Source: Nageia nagi
Taxonomy: Eukaryota; Pinophyta
DNA length: 64,000 bases
NCBI GenBank assembly: GCA_050084985.1
Contig: JBITNC010000001.1
Coordinates: forward strand, 206,522,001-206,586,000
Direction of reading: 5' to 3'
The notes beneath the pieces were generated by a model. It was not told where the DNA came from. It did no database searches and saw only the letters and a program-made list of their open reading frames with translations. The translations under genes and the position numbers were made by a program. Below, piece by piece: positions 11,401 through 21,560 of this stretch; within the stretch, counting starts at the first letter, position 1; each line of letters opens with the position of its first letter.

Positions 11401-12486
11401 ATCTCATGTCAAAGAGCAATAGCATATGCTTGGGCTGGCTGACTGAAGGGATTAGCCTCCAGGCCTCGATTTGCTTGAGCAAGCTCTTCCTTAACAACCA
11501 AATTAGATCTTCCTCATCTCTTAGTAAACTCCACCCCCAATATGCATAAGACTTTAGTAGTGTAGATTATCGCTTGATTCCACCATTGAATCCATCTAGA
11601 AGACCCTAAGGGCTTGGGAACAAGATTCCAAATTCTATAAATGTGAGCTTTCATTATAAAAGATTAAAAAAGGAAGTGTTCAGGTGAAAGGGCAAGGGAA
11701 ATTACAAGTAGGAGCTTGAGAGAAAGCAATTACAAAGAGGATCGAAGAGTGATCTGAAAGAGTAGTACCAATAACAACATAAACAAAGGGAAAATAAAGG
11801 ACAACCTTTGAAAATGAAAGAAGCCATGCTCTAAAATCATAGCTCTATCAAGATGTTTGAGGACACGAGCTTCATCAACTTGGAAATTCTACTAGGTAAA
11901 CCATTGAGCTTTAGGAAATTTAGTAGGGTAAAAGGTGCAATTAGGGTCACAAAAGTTAAGCTTGTTTTTCATAAAACATCAAACTTCCTACTTGCCCAAA
12001 CTCCATCTCATAGTGACTTTACTTACTTTTTCAGAATACTTTTCAACCATATTGAAATCCCCACATAAAATCCAGGTGGTAAGAGGTAAAGAAAAGGTAA
12101 GCTAATGCCATAACTCTTTTCTCTCTTAGGCATCATTGGAAGCATAAATATTGATAATACCAAAGGGTTTTCTAGAAATATCGAGAAGGACCTAGATGGC
12201 TTGATTAGAAGAGTTAACTCCCTAAGAAATAATATTACATTACTATCTAGGAGAAATATAAATGACTGCTCCCCCCATCCCAAAAGCATGATTGGTGTGA
12301 AAAAAAGGTCCCTTGACTAGAGAAACTAACAAGTACACTACAAAATAAAATTAGCTATTTTGACTTCTTGCAAATAAGTAAAACCCAACATATTATGAGA
12401 ATGAGTGATATCATCAAGCTCTCTCGAACCATATATTTATGAGTTGGGTCCATCAAGCCTCTCACATTCCATGAAAAAATAATCAT
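8480..12486 (-). pseudogene. LINE ORF2: endonuclease and reverse transcriptase
   Basis: ORF2 begins at 12486 with MIIFSWNVRGL, the diagnostic start of the APE-type endonuclease of plant L1 elements. Endonuclease text continues to about 11700 in shifting frames (for example the equivalent of CGDFNMVEKY near 12040-12075). The RT domain on the minus strand shows GFVIGRYILDSV (near 10740), KIDFDKANDQIEWNFI (near 10640), an eroded GxPLxPxLF box and KLSLAG-like text near 10010-10030. C-terminal text such as NNVNFLKYKPYL and LWWDLVSSQSRWSLSFNVVW (9065-9256) resembles the tail of L1 ORF2 before the zinc-binding end. Stops and frameshifts occur every few dozen codons, so the copy cannot make the enzyme. 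Confidence 0.85.
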
Positions 12487-12559
12487 TGAGAAATGTTAGG
12501 GATATAAATATCCATGGCAACCTCAACATCTCCCAACACATACAGGGATTCAAATGAGT

Positions 12560-13735
12560 TACTATCACTTTATATTTTGCCTAAAGAAAAATCCATTTGT
12601 CTATGTTTCTCCATAGGTTCATGATGAATGCCCCTCTGTAGGATTCTAGAACAATGAAGTTTGAAGGAACATTCCTCTATACTAGAAGCAGGGGGCATAA
12701 CCACTATTAAAGCATAAGAGGGACCAAACCAAATGGAATTCACAAAAGGATCACTGGTAGCACTTGGAGCTGTAGTGGTAATCATGGATGGTTGAATCAT
12801 AGGGTCAACCCTAGTGGGTTGTATAGTGGCTTGGTCAACAATAGTGGCTTGGGTATGTGACTAACACTAGCTTGTTGAACATTTTGGACATTCATAGAAC
12901 TCTGATTAAGCTAGTTATGGATAGGAGTCCATTCATCTTCCCTATTCTTACTCGTAGCAGTAGGAGAAGAAAAGGAAGGTGGGTTAACAATAGTAGGTTT
13001 ATCCTTGAACCTACCAACCATGAGAGGGTAGTTACAAATCTTGTGGTCCAGAGATTGGAAATGGTAGCAAGTATTCAAGAGCCCAATAAACTCCAATTGT
13101 TGAGGATGGGCTTTATCACCAATGTTAATATCAAGAACTTTAGGCAAATCATAAGATATACTTTAACATAAACCCTTTTGGAGGGTCGAGGTGAAAAGAA
13201 TTATTCAGGTTCATAATAAATAAACTTTTTGAGACTTTTAGCTAAGGATTTCAGAAAATGCCAAATAGGAATGGGAAGGCTACGGAATTTGACCCAAATA
13301 GGACATTAGTTTCACCTTCATTTTTAATAGTAAAACATGCATCGTAAGGTTACGAAACTAGCAAAGAGTTACAAACAATCCAAGGGCCTTTGTTAAGCAC
13401 CTTTTGGGTATGCACAAGGTTAGAGAGTTGAAACAAAAAATACCCTTTAGGAATATTCTAAATATTTTCAACCTTGATACCATAAGGACTTAAGACCTGG
13501 CCTACCCAAGTATGTAGCAGAGTATCATTGGGATTTCTACCCCATAACCCACTAAAGTATGCAACTCAAACCATTGATAAGTTAAATGGAACTCTTCAAC
13601 ATAAATAAAAACTTGAGGAACAAAAGAATTACACCATGCTCCACCTTGGGAAGGAATTTGAAGGGGAGTTTTCCTAGGTGCCATTGACAACTCCAACAAC
13701 TTCATCAACAAATGAAGTGTTCAAATGGGAAATGT
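12560..13735 (-). pseudogene. LINE ORF1 (DUF4283-like, CCHC knuckle)
   Basis: The minus strand reads a nucleic-acid-binding protein typical of plant L1 ORF1. The part near 13500-13340 (PYGIKVENI, GYFLFQLSNLVHTQ, KGPWIVCNSLL) matches the DUF4283 pattern. Next come a segment with FVKFRSLPIPIWHF-like text and a knuckle near 13060-13090 that reads NTCYHFQSLDHKICNYPL, in which the second Cys of C-x2-C has been lost. The C-terminal part (12911-12570) is Ser/Pro/Thr-rich. It ends about 70 bp before the ORF2 start, the usual bicistronic layout. Several stops interrupt it. Confidence 0.75.
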
Positions 13736-13910
13736 CCATATGTAAAACTGCATGACATCGCCAATGGCGACGTAAATGCGATTCGTGTTAGGATGAGGGT
13801 GTCCTATGGCAATCCGAATGGATTAATGCAGTATGACGTATACAACAAGGGCCATAACCCTAACTCTTAATGCATGCAGAATAGCTTGACTTGGCTCCAG
13901 ACCTCTATCA

Positions 13911-14570
13911 AATATCATCAAAAAATAATTCATTATCACTATGGTTTAATTTATATTCATTGAAAAAAAATTCTAGCTTTCAACCTAATACTTTTCCTAA
14001 GAGATGAAAGATATCTAGGTTTTTACAACATACAAACTACCTAGGGTTTATAATAATGAATTTTAAATAATATTTGAATATGTCGATTTCATTAAAATAT
14101 TTTATGTGAAAATTAATTAACAAAATCTAGCTAATCAACATAACATGTTATGATAATGACAAGGTATGTTAAGGTAAAGTAAATACATGTGAAGAAAAAA
14201 GTTAAAAGCAAGAGGGATGGTATTTGTTAGAAGTGCTTGCTTTGACTTAGTTTTGATCTTACAAATGATTGTGAGTATTTTTTTTGTAGATTTTTAATTT
14301 TGAAATGAAAAAAAAAAAATTTGAAAGCATACTCAAATCGCATAGAAGATATTATTTAATTTCCCTTTACAAATGTAATCCTTGATTAATGATCATATGG
14401 TTTTTTTAAGTATTTAAAATAAAAATTAAAAAAAATGACAATACATCTAATATGGTAGAAAAACATAAATCTAAAAATATATTGACAATTTATACACATG
14501 ATATTATTTTAATTTCGGTTATTTACAAAATATTTTGATAATCTTCGTATAAAGCAAATATGGTTGGCTG
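13911..14570. other. AT-rich spacer between the LINE and the WIP gene island
   Basis: No ORF, repeat or RNA gene was recognised. It contains A and T homopolymer runs (14279-14287, 14309-14320) and is clearly more AT-rich than the next kilobase. Confidence 0.5.
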
Positions 14571-15493
14571 TGACTTTGGTGGGTGCGGCGTGGTAACATT
14601 CTTCTTATGGACAAAGGGGCGTGGAAATTACGGTGTTTTAAGGCCACAATTAAGAGAAGAGAATGGAGGGAAGATTCCGTCTTATCTGCTGGCATGTCCG
14701 AGTGAGCGTGACCACTGAGCAGTCAGGTGGAGGGGAATGGGAATGGGAATGGGAAGAAAGGATGGAGATGAATGATGGTATTGGTGGTACGAGTGGGAAT
14801 GGGGCCCACAGCAGGAGTCGCCTGTCGACAGTCTTTGTCAAACGAGAGAAGAGTCGGGAAGGTAGCCCCGTTCCATGCATCCTATTTTGTCGGCCCCTTG
14901 TCGGACGCTTGTCGGCCATTTTTGGCGTTGCTCATCATTTTCTACGTGGAAGGTGTTCACATTCACACTGTGTTGTCGTGGAGAGAAGACGGCCTGGGGC
15001 TCCATCCCATTCCCTTCAGCCTCATTGCGGATGCCCCATTTCCAATAATTCTTGTCGGGCACGGGAATGCTTTTCTTCGTAAAATCTCACTTGAACGAAC
15101 GAGAAGTGGCCGTGTGATTTCTAGTTTATTTATTTGTTGTGCATAAATAAATCACATCGCCAGTGCCGGCAACGGTGTCTATCAATCCTGACACGTCGGA
15201 CATGTAAGTGATTCTGCGCCTTGTCTGCCTCAACGGCAGTCTTGTCTCCGAGGACGCGGTAATCGAGTGTGAGAGGCAGTCATTCATACCTTTTCAATTT
15301 TCTATTTAACAATGCACGCCTTCCTTGCCCTCTTTTCATTTCCAAACCCAACCCATTTCCGTCACTCAGTCCTCTGTGTTTTTCTGTGACTCCTCCCTCT
15401 CGGAAGAACACTAGGCTTCCATGGATGAGTTTCTCATGTGAAAAGCAGGTTAAAGCTGGGTAAGAAGCCCATGCAATAATAAAGCCTGTAGCT
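14571..15493 (+). promoter_or_regulatory. promoter and 5' leader region of the WIP gene
   Basis: A GC-richer, mostly unique stretch upstream of the WIP start codon. It holds a short GGGAAT tandem repeat (14733-14757), ACGT cores that could bind bZIP factors (CTACGTGG at 14942, GACACGTCGG at 15189) and an AT-rich dyad TTTATTTAT...ATAAATAAA (about 15124-15150), whose right arm is a plausible TATA element. Two very short upstream ORFs lie just before the start: ATG at 15421 with six codons, and ATG at 15471 with two. Longer ORFs across this stretch on both strands do not resemble proteins and are treated as chance. The transcription start cannot be fixed from sequence alone. Confidence 0.5.
15421..15441 (+). 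promoter_or_regulatory. short upstream ORF in the WIP leader
   Basis: ATG GAT GAG TTT CTC ATG then TGA, 52 bases before the main start. A second minimal one (ATG CAA TAA) lies at 15471-15479. If both are in the mRNA leader they could lower translation of the main ORF. That is inference; the transcript start is unknown. Confidence 0.35.
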
Positions 15494-16222
15494 ATGAATA
15501 CAACAAGTCACAATTTCAGCCCTGAGAGTTTTATGGCGCTTCCCACTGCTGTGCCCTTGCACCGCCATCAAAGCCTTTCTTGGAGCGAATGGATCAACCC
15601 GAATCAGTTGGGTGTTCATGTTATGGAGCCTCTGCTTGCCCACCTTCCCGCAGGCATCCCATTCCCATTCAAGGATGGAGTTGTGAGGTCCCAAGATCAC
15701 GCTGCCTATGCCATCTCACCACACATGAAGCCAACTCGTGGAGATCTTGGTTTTCCATATGGTTTCGCATACAAGACGGAAACAAAGTCTGGCATGCTTC
15801 CCAGGGAGGACCCTACAGAAGAAGAAGAAAAAGTAGCTGACACGTTTCTAAGCCTGAGGCCTCCGGGCCAGACAGACTCGCCCGCCAAGAATAATTCCAA
15901 TAGCCAGCCTTCTTCTTTGACAGAAGAGGATTCCGACGACAATGTGACGGTGGCTCTCCATATTGGACCTCCATGCTCCGACCTTCCAGACCGCAACACC
16001 GACTCCGGAACCGGATCCGGGTCAGCTGGAGGATTCGACTACATGGGTTCCACTTCCACCCTCAGTGATGGCTCATTCAAATTCTCGCAAAGGGAAAGAG
16101 AAAGCGAAAGAGTAGTGGAAGGACAGTACTGGATCCCCACCCCTGCGCAGATTCTGGTTGGGCCGACGCAGTTTTCATGCGCAGTTTGCAACAAAACATT
16201 CAACCGATACAACAACATGCAG
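15494..16222 (+). CDS. WIP: WIP-family C2H2 zinc-finger transcription factor, exon 1
   Basis: Exon 1 encodes 243 residues from ATG 15494. The first 200 or so are variable and low in structure, with Pro/Ser/Glu-rich stretches ([16 protein letters not shown] at about 110-126; Ser/Asn/Thr-rich after that). The family hallmark WIP motif, [15 protein letters not shown], sits at about 213-227. The first zinc finger begins immediately after ([17 protein letters not shown]). The exon ends at the CAG of NNMQ, followed by GTAACA, a good donor. WIP genes in other plants have their single intron at this same place inside finger 1. The family acts in the nucleus as developmental regulators; in Arabidopsis members include TT1 (seed coat), NTT (transmitting tract) and DOT5. 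The start is the first ATG in frame and no longer N-terminus is possible without a stop. Confidence 0.93.
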
Positions 16223-16337
16223 GTAACAATCATAGGTTACTGTGCTATGAGATGAATAATAAGATTGAAATGGGTAAAAACGTTAAGTATAGCTAGTTTT
16301 GGTTTTGAATTGGTGTTGGTATGGGTGTTGGATGCAG
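16223..16337 (+). other. intron of the WIP gene
   Basis: A 115-bp phase-0 intron with GTAACA donor and GATGCAG acceptor, more AT-rich than the exons. Removing it joins NNMQ to MHMWGHG and restores the uninterrupted finger 1 of the family. Confidence 0.9.
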
Positions 16338-16808
16338 ATGCATATGTGGGGGCATGGGTCACAATATAGGAAGGGGCCGGACTCGTTGAGAGGAGCGAAG
16401 CCATCGGCAATTCTTAGACTGCCGTGCTATTGCTGTGCAGCAGGATGCCGGAACAACATCAACCACCCGCGTTCAAAGCCCCTGAAAGACTTTCGGACGT
16501 TGCAGACGCACTACAAGCGTAAACACGGCATCAAACCATACGCGTGTCGGAAATGCAGCAAGGCCTTTGCAGTAAGAGGAGACTGGCGCACCCACGAGAA
16601 GAACTGTGGAAAACTATGGTTTTGCACTTGTGGCTCCGATTTCAAACACAAACGCTCCCTCAAAGATCATATCCGAGCCTTCGGCCATGGCCACGCTCCC
16701 CACGCTCTCCAAACATGCGACGCCGACGCCGACGGCGATGGCGATGACGACGACGACCCGCCTTCCGAAGGGGAAGGGGAAGGTGTGGACGACGATTTTT
16801 CTCAGTAG
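16338..16808 (+). CDS. WIP: WIP-family C2H2 zinc-finger transcription factor, exon 2
   Basis: Exon 2 follows the acceptor GATGCAG and adds 156 residues, giving a 399-residue protein. It completes finger 1 ([19 protein letters not shown]), then carries finger 2 ([17 protein letters not shown]...H-x4-H), finger 3 ([19 protein letters not shown]) and finger 4 ([18 protein letters not shown]). All zinc-binding Cys and His residues of the four-finger WIP domain are present, so DNA binding is probably intact. Length and two-exon layout fit the family. The C-terminal tail after FGHGHAP is unusually acidic and repetitive (Asp/Ala/Gly then Glu/Gly), coded by GAC/GCC/GGC-type triplets at about 16715-16795; family members vary in this tail. 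Which Arabidopsis member is closest cannot be decided by eye. Stop TAG is at 16806-16808. Confidence 0.95.
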   Translation: MHMWGHGSQYRKGPDSLRGAKPSAILRLPCYCCAAGCRNNINHPRSKPLKDFRTLQTHYKRKHGIKPYACRKCSKAFAVRGDWRTHEKNCGKLWFCTCGSDFKHKRSLKDHIRAFGHGHAPHALQTCDADADGDGDDDDDPPSEGEGEGVDDDFSQ

Positions 16809-17015
16809 TCGCCACAAACAATGCAGCAAAAGTGAAGAAGCCTTTGCATATTTTTATAATATGGCCATCTGCTCTGTTGTATTGCTGGTTCTCGACTCCC
16901 AGATCTGTACACACCATTACCAATCCTGTCTCTCATGGACACAAATGTAATTACTATGCCCATGCCCATCAAGTGTAATCTTGTTCTGAACAAATCTAAA
17001 TACAATTGCGGAGGG
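16809..17015 (+). other. probable 3' UTR of the WIP gene
   Basis: Unique, moderately AT-rich text after the stop codon. AATAAA-like hexamers are weak: TATAAT at 16855 and AAATACAAT near 16998. The base composition returns to background at about 17015-17150, so the transcript probably ends near there. Confidence 0.4.
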
Positions 17016-17387
17016 GCCATCGCCAGACAAGGTGAATTAATGGCGCCTTAGCTTTTTGCATCCATTCACACCCTAACAAAACATGAGCATGTCTGTTGGT
17101 CGGAAGGAGACAAAAGCACCTTTGGCAGTGCCATTGCCAAATGCGAGTCTGCAAATCATCTTATTATAATAAAATTTAACATGTGACTGATTATTTTCAA
17201 ATTTATATGCTACACTTGGTTTAATCTAATCTAAAAGCAATGATTGTTTTCTAGCAACATGCTTATTTTAATACGTTTTAAGATTCCTATAATTGATACG
17301 AGAGCAACAATTTATCTTAGCATTTTAAAATTAAGATTGATCTTTATAGTTTAATATAGATATATAATGCTTTTAAACTCATTGTAG
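17016..17387. other. spacer downstream of the WIP gene
   Basis: No gene or repeat recognised. Confidence 0.4.
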
Positions 17388-17505
17388 GATTTATTATTAT
17401 TATTTTTAATGAAAAAGAATTTTTATTATATTAAAAAATTTTGTTCATACAAAAAGGGCGGGTGGGATTTGCACACCCTCAATCAATAGCCAAAGATTTA
17501 TTATT
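17388..17505 (-). mobile_element. 96-bp 5'-truncated LINE insertion with target duplication
   Basis: The insert 17399-17494 matches the 3' end of the LINE at 7922-8010 on the minus strand (GTGTGCAAATCCCACCCG, then the AT-rich tail ending in a TAATAATAAT-like run). It is flanked by an 11-bp direct repeat, GATTTATTATT, at 17388-17398 and 17495-17505. A severe 5' truncation, a short A-rich tail and a target duplication together are the mark of target-primed reverse transcription. It carries no coding sequence. Confidence 0.8.
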
Positions 17506-18865
17506 TTGTTTCAAAAAAAAGTATATACCATTTTAAGTTTTATAAATAAGTTTGTACTATAATTTGCTAGGATTTATTATAAAGAATCCTAACTCTTCAA
17601 CCTTGTTATCTATAATAAAAAGTATACAGGTCTTATCTATAATAAGTAACCATCTATCAAAATTTCAATCATGTATATTCAATGAATTATCATTTACTAT
17701 TATGTACTTCATTTTATTGTATCCTCTTAAATTAGCTTTAATTTTAATAATCAAGTTATTCATTATCCATATTTTGATGAACTCGATGATCTTCACTTTG
17801 TTTTGTAAAGTTTTCAAAAATATTTGTTGTACGTGCCTTGAGTTTTTATTTTTATATTGAATATCTAGTTAAAACACTAAACACATAACCATGGAAAATC
17901 AATCTGAACTTGATGGTCTAATATTGATTTGAACATTTTCCTTACTTGTTCTCATATCACATGCCAACATCTACCAAATCTCATCCCAAAATAATGTTCT
18001 TAGCTCAAAATTTGGTTAATTAACCAAACATTAATTATAGATAATAATAAAAATGAATTAAATTAATTATTCACCTTATTATCAACAACCTCAAATAATT
18101 ATACCAATTGGATTGATATTCTTTTCAATTGCTCAAACTGGATTAAATATTGCATGAACAAGTCCCAGATTTCTCACTTGAAGCTCCATTACTAGCTTTT
18201 GTCTTGATATAACCACCTAAATATGCTATAATAAAATCATCCATGACTTTATTCTCTAGTATCATTGATGTTTTGGATCCTACAAAATGTTGCAATGAAA
18301 CAAGCACGAATGATCATGTGGCATTGAGAGACATCATTTAGGTGATGATATACTCTCTTATGATGATGACCTAATTAGGATTTGATATGGAATGCCATGC
18401 CTTGCTCCTCCTTGTATACATTTTCACTACATGTTTTCTTGATATTTACATTATTTATTTTAGTTACCATAATTATAATTTTATGATAAATAGGAAAATA
18501 TTCTTAGGTATCTACAATTTGCCCTTCTTTTGGTATCCAAAGAGTTATATTAATAAGAAGAAAGAAAATGTATGATAGAAAATTGTAGCTTGGGTTGTAG
18601 AACGGATTGTGGTTGTGTTTAACATTCCTTCTATGGCTCCTTTTAGCTTTGATTGCCCTAGGAATTAAGGAAAAACCTATCATTTGTTGTAGTTGGTTTG
18701 AATAAAAGGACTACCATCTTATCTTCTTGATTTACTTATTTCCTTGAACTTGTTTATTATTGATGCTAAAATTTAAGAATTTTGATTTTCTTATATTGAA
18801 AAAATAGAACTAGCAAAGTTTTTATTAAAGGGAAAAAATCTGCTCATATTTCTAGTTTTGTATTT
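17506..18865. other. AT-rich spacer
   Basis: ORFs here (such as 17552-17860) are hydrophobic, AT-driven and unlike known proteins. The text at 18395-18515, ending TTCTTAGGTATCTACA, resembles 7672-7790 and 60540-60640 and may be an edge of an unnamed repeat. Nothing else was recognised. Confidence 0.4.
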
Positions 18866-19535
18866 GAGTCTTTTGCAATGCCCAAAAAGAATAAAAAGGG
18901 AATCAACTGGTCATTATGAAGTTACCATGACCATTAAGTCTTTTGTGATTCCCCAAAAGAATAAAAAGAGAGTCTATTAATCACATTTCTTATGTATCTA
19001 AAAAAATCCAAGAAATATCTGGTCGTCACAGGGTTTCTATGACCTAGCATGGATTAGAACATATACTTTGACGTGTTTTGATACCCCATTCACTATAGTA
19101 ACTAGTTTCAATAAGATGATTGACATCTTATTTGTTGGACAAACTAAATATAAGACTATTTAGCTATTATTTTTGAAGAATCAAAATTATTAGCATTTCT
19201 ACTGCTATGAATAGGATCACTCATACTTTTATGGTTGAGTCTTTTATAATACCCCCAAAAAAATCAAAAGGGAGTCTACTAGTCATCATGGGATTACCAT
19301 GACCACTATTTTTTGTGATATCCCAAAATAATCAAAAGGGAGTCTATTGGCCATATTTCTTGAAATCCTATAAGAAATGTTTGATCATCAAGGGGCTACC
19401 ATGAGTAGATCAAATAAGACTACTAAGGTCCTATTTGCTAGATATACTTAATCTGAGATTCTTTAGATGTAATTTTTGAAGAATCAACTCTATCAATGTT
19501 TTTGCTTATGTGAACACAATCATCTATATTTGTTA
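18866..19535. repeat. two diverged tandem units of about 370 bp (repeat X)
   Basis: Unit 1 starts at 18866 (GAGTCTTTTGCAATGCCC) and unit 2 at 19237 (GAGTCTTTTATAATACCC). Each also contains an inner partial duplication (CCCAAAAGAATAAAAAGAGA-type text at about 18900 and 18953; 19250 and 19322). A third partial copy is at about 44027-44200. No coding content. Confidence 0.7.
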
Positions 19536-19885
19536 TTTTTGATGTATTATTATGTTATGTGTTTTGGTACACCTAGGGTTTCAACCTAAATGAACTAAAT
19601 ACACATAAACATTCAAGTATGTAATATCTAAGCTATTTGACTCAAATAAACATACATGAATAATAGAAAATATTGAAATATAGAAGGTACAATAATAGAA
19701 CTAAGGTTTTATTGATGTTAAGATACTAAACGAAAGCACACACTAAAAAGATTAGAATTGAGTGTAAGATAAATACCTGTGTGTCCTTACTTGTGTCAAA
19801 GCTAAATATCTGCAGGATGAACTTATCAAAGAGACATGACCTTGATGTGTAAATCCCACAGCTAGCAACAGAAATAAGGGCAACA
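19536..19885. other. spacer between repeats X and Y
   Basis: No gene recognised. ORFs are short and unconvincing. Confidence 0.35.
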
Positions 19886-20360
19886 TGGGCATGCACACTA
19901 GCATAGGTGCTAGGTCTAGAAATACCAACATAAGTGTGCACTTTAGAAATGCTAGGGTTCTTGGTGAGTAGAGTTCATCACCAAGAGTTAATACATAATA
20001 AAATATTGATAAGATGAGTCAAGTATATAATCATGAAAATGGATGACATATATTTAATTGAGTGATAACAAGATTCTAATCCTGATAAATGGCTTTTAAA
20101 AATACCTAGGTGTAGGGTATCAACTATCGAGATATAATCTTGACATGCTTTCCCCAAGTTAGAGATACTTATATTTGTATCAAGCGTGTTATCACCATAT
20201 TGGTTGAAGCCATCCTGATGTACCTAACATAAAATATAAGAATAAAACCTAAGAAATATATGATAATAAGGGTGAAATATGACTAAATATGATTAAATGT
20301 GCATGTAAAGTTGCACCTAAGTGGGACCATGTTAAGGGGATCACTTTCAGGTATCAATAG
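19886..20360. repeat. dispersed repeat Y, copy 1
   Basis: A segment of about 475 bp shared in the same orientation with 43509-43986. Shared landmarks in order are GTGCTAGGTCTAGAAATA, GAGTAGAGTTCA, GAGTGATAAC, GTGTAGGGTA, GTACCTAACATAAAA and GTTGCACCTAAGTGGGACC. Identity is about three-quarters to four-fifths by eye. It may be an LTR or leader of an old retroelement; TG...CA ends could not be fixed. Confidence 0.75.
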
Positions 20361-20824
20361 ATGCTCTACTTTATAAGTATAATGAAATTGAATCTTGACA
20401 TGATATTATGTCTGCAAAGGAAGTAAATGTAAAGAGAAGAAAATTTTTGACACTTCCCTAGTTTAGTTGTCCAAATCATCAAGTATTTGATTATGTATAT
20501 TGCCCCCTCTTTAACTTGGTTGTTAGATGTAATGGCTTGTATGAAGTAGAATTAACCAAGAGAAAAGAATAAATTGAAAATGATAGAAACAAAACCACCA
20601 AACTCTAAGCATATATATGATGGTAAAATCGTAAAAGATATAGCAGTGATAGTGAGAGTAAATCATCATAATGGTTCATTTCATCACAAATTATATAATA
20701 AGAATGTAGAAAGGATGAAACTAATATAATATGCATACATCATCTTGAGAATACTGAATATCCTATTCATAAATACATATCATCATAGAAATACTCAATA
20801 TTTCATTCTTAAATGGATACATAC
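20361..20824. other. AT-rich spacer
   Basis: No gene recognised. It leads into the tandem arrays. Confidence 0.35.
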
Positions 20825-21112
20825 AAGATCATAACAAGGTGTGTCAACATCATCATGGGGTATATGCCCCATTCCTAGATGCAACATGCAAGATCATAAC
20901 AAGATATGATAACATCATTATGAGGTACATGCCCCATTCCTTGATGCAAATATATGATCATAAAGCAAGCTATGATGGTTAATATCCTAATCAATAAAGG
21001 ATATCATAAAGAGTGTCATGCATCATCATGGGGTACATATTCCATTCCTAGATATAAACAAGACATGCCAACATCGTTATGAGTTACAAGCCTTATTTCT
21101 ATATGTAACATA
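20825..21112. repeat. tandem array A, unit about 65 bp
   Basis: At least four diverged units built around AAGATCATAACAAG, then CATCATCATGGGGTA, CATGCCCCATTCCTAGATG. Clear units start at 20825 and 20890; a longer unit with an insert starts near 20954 and a shortened one near 21060. Confidence 0.7.
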
Positions 21113-21440
21113 AGATCATAAAGAGTAATCATAGTGATGGTTAGTTTAAACCCAACCAATAAAGGCTATCATAACAACAATGGAGGTTATTTTAGATCCA
21201 ACCAGCAAAGGTGACTCTAAGATATGGTTGGTTTGAATATTTTCTAACCATGTATATGATCTAGTGATGGTTAGTTTATATCCAACCAACAAAGGTAACT
21301 TTAATACATGGTTGGTTTAAATATTTACCAACCATGTATGTGATTGTGATGGTTAGTTTAAACCCAACCAACAAAGGTGACTCCAAGACATGGTTAGTTT
21401 GAATATTTTTCAACCATGTATATGATCATAATACCGATGA
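21113..21440. repeat. tandem array B, unit about 82-85 bp with internal dyads
   Basis: Units start near 21134, 21179 (shortened lead), 21264 and 21346. Each contains GATGGTTAGTTTAAACCCAA then CAAAGGTGACT, then CATGGTTGGTTTGAATATTT and CAACCATGTATATGATC. GGTTAGTTTAAACC and the GGTTGG/CCAACC pairs make every unit rich in inverted repeats. Decayed units (ATGGTTGGTTTAATTTCAACC) extend to about 21560. Confidence 0.75.
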
Positions 21441-21560
21441 TAATGTGGCCATTAAAATGATGATTGGTTTAGTCCTAATCAAAAAATTAAACCAAAAAAT
21501 GGTTGGTTTAATTTCAACCAAGTGATCATAAAATAATGATGGTTATTTAACATCCACCCA

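Larger units (their letters stand above)
7922..13910 (-). mobile_element. L1-like LINE retrotransposon, near full length, decayed
   Basis: A non-LTR element of about 6 kb, read on the minus strand. The order is a GC-richer 5' leader (13740-13910), ORF1 with a DUF4283-like fold and CCHC knuckle (about 13735-12560), ORF2 endonuclease starting at 12486, reverse transcriptase (about 11350-9760), a C-terminal region (9760-8480) and a 3' end at 7922-8010. The 3' end reads GGTGTGCAAATCCCACTT followed by an AT-rich tail. This matches an independent LINE stub at 17399-17494, which confirms where the element ends. Frames are broken throughout. I could not fix the target duplication or the exact 5' base, so the right boundary is uncertain by tens of bases. 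Confidence 0.85.

Noticed and set aside
14650-15146. Several overlapping ORFs of 70-140 codons on both strands upstream of the WIP gene
   Set aside because: GC-richer promoter sequence gives chance open frames. None resembles a protein and they contradict each other; the WIP leader explains the region.
16299-16337. Possible start of a separate gene at the second WIP segment (open from 16299)
   Set aside because: The open frame runs back into the intron. The acceptor at 16336-16337 and the continuation of zinc finger 1 show that it is exon 2.
16544-16950. Arg-rich and other ORFs overlapping WIP exon 2
   Set aside because: Shadow frames of the zinc-finger and GAC/GCC repeat coding.
20825-21440. 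CRISPR-like array
   Set aside because: Units are contiguous and diverged with no unique spacers, and the DNA is clearly eukaryotic.
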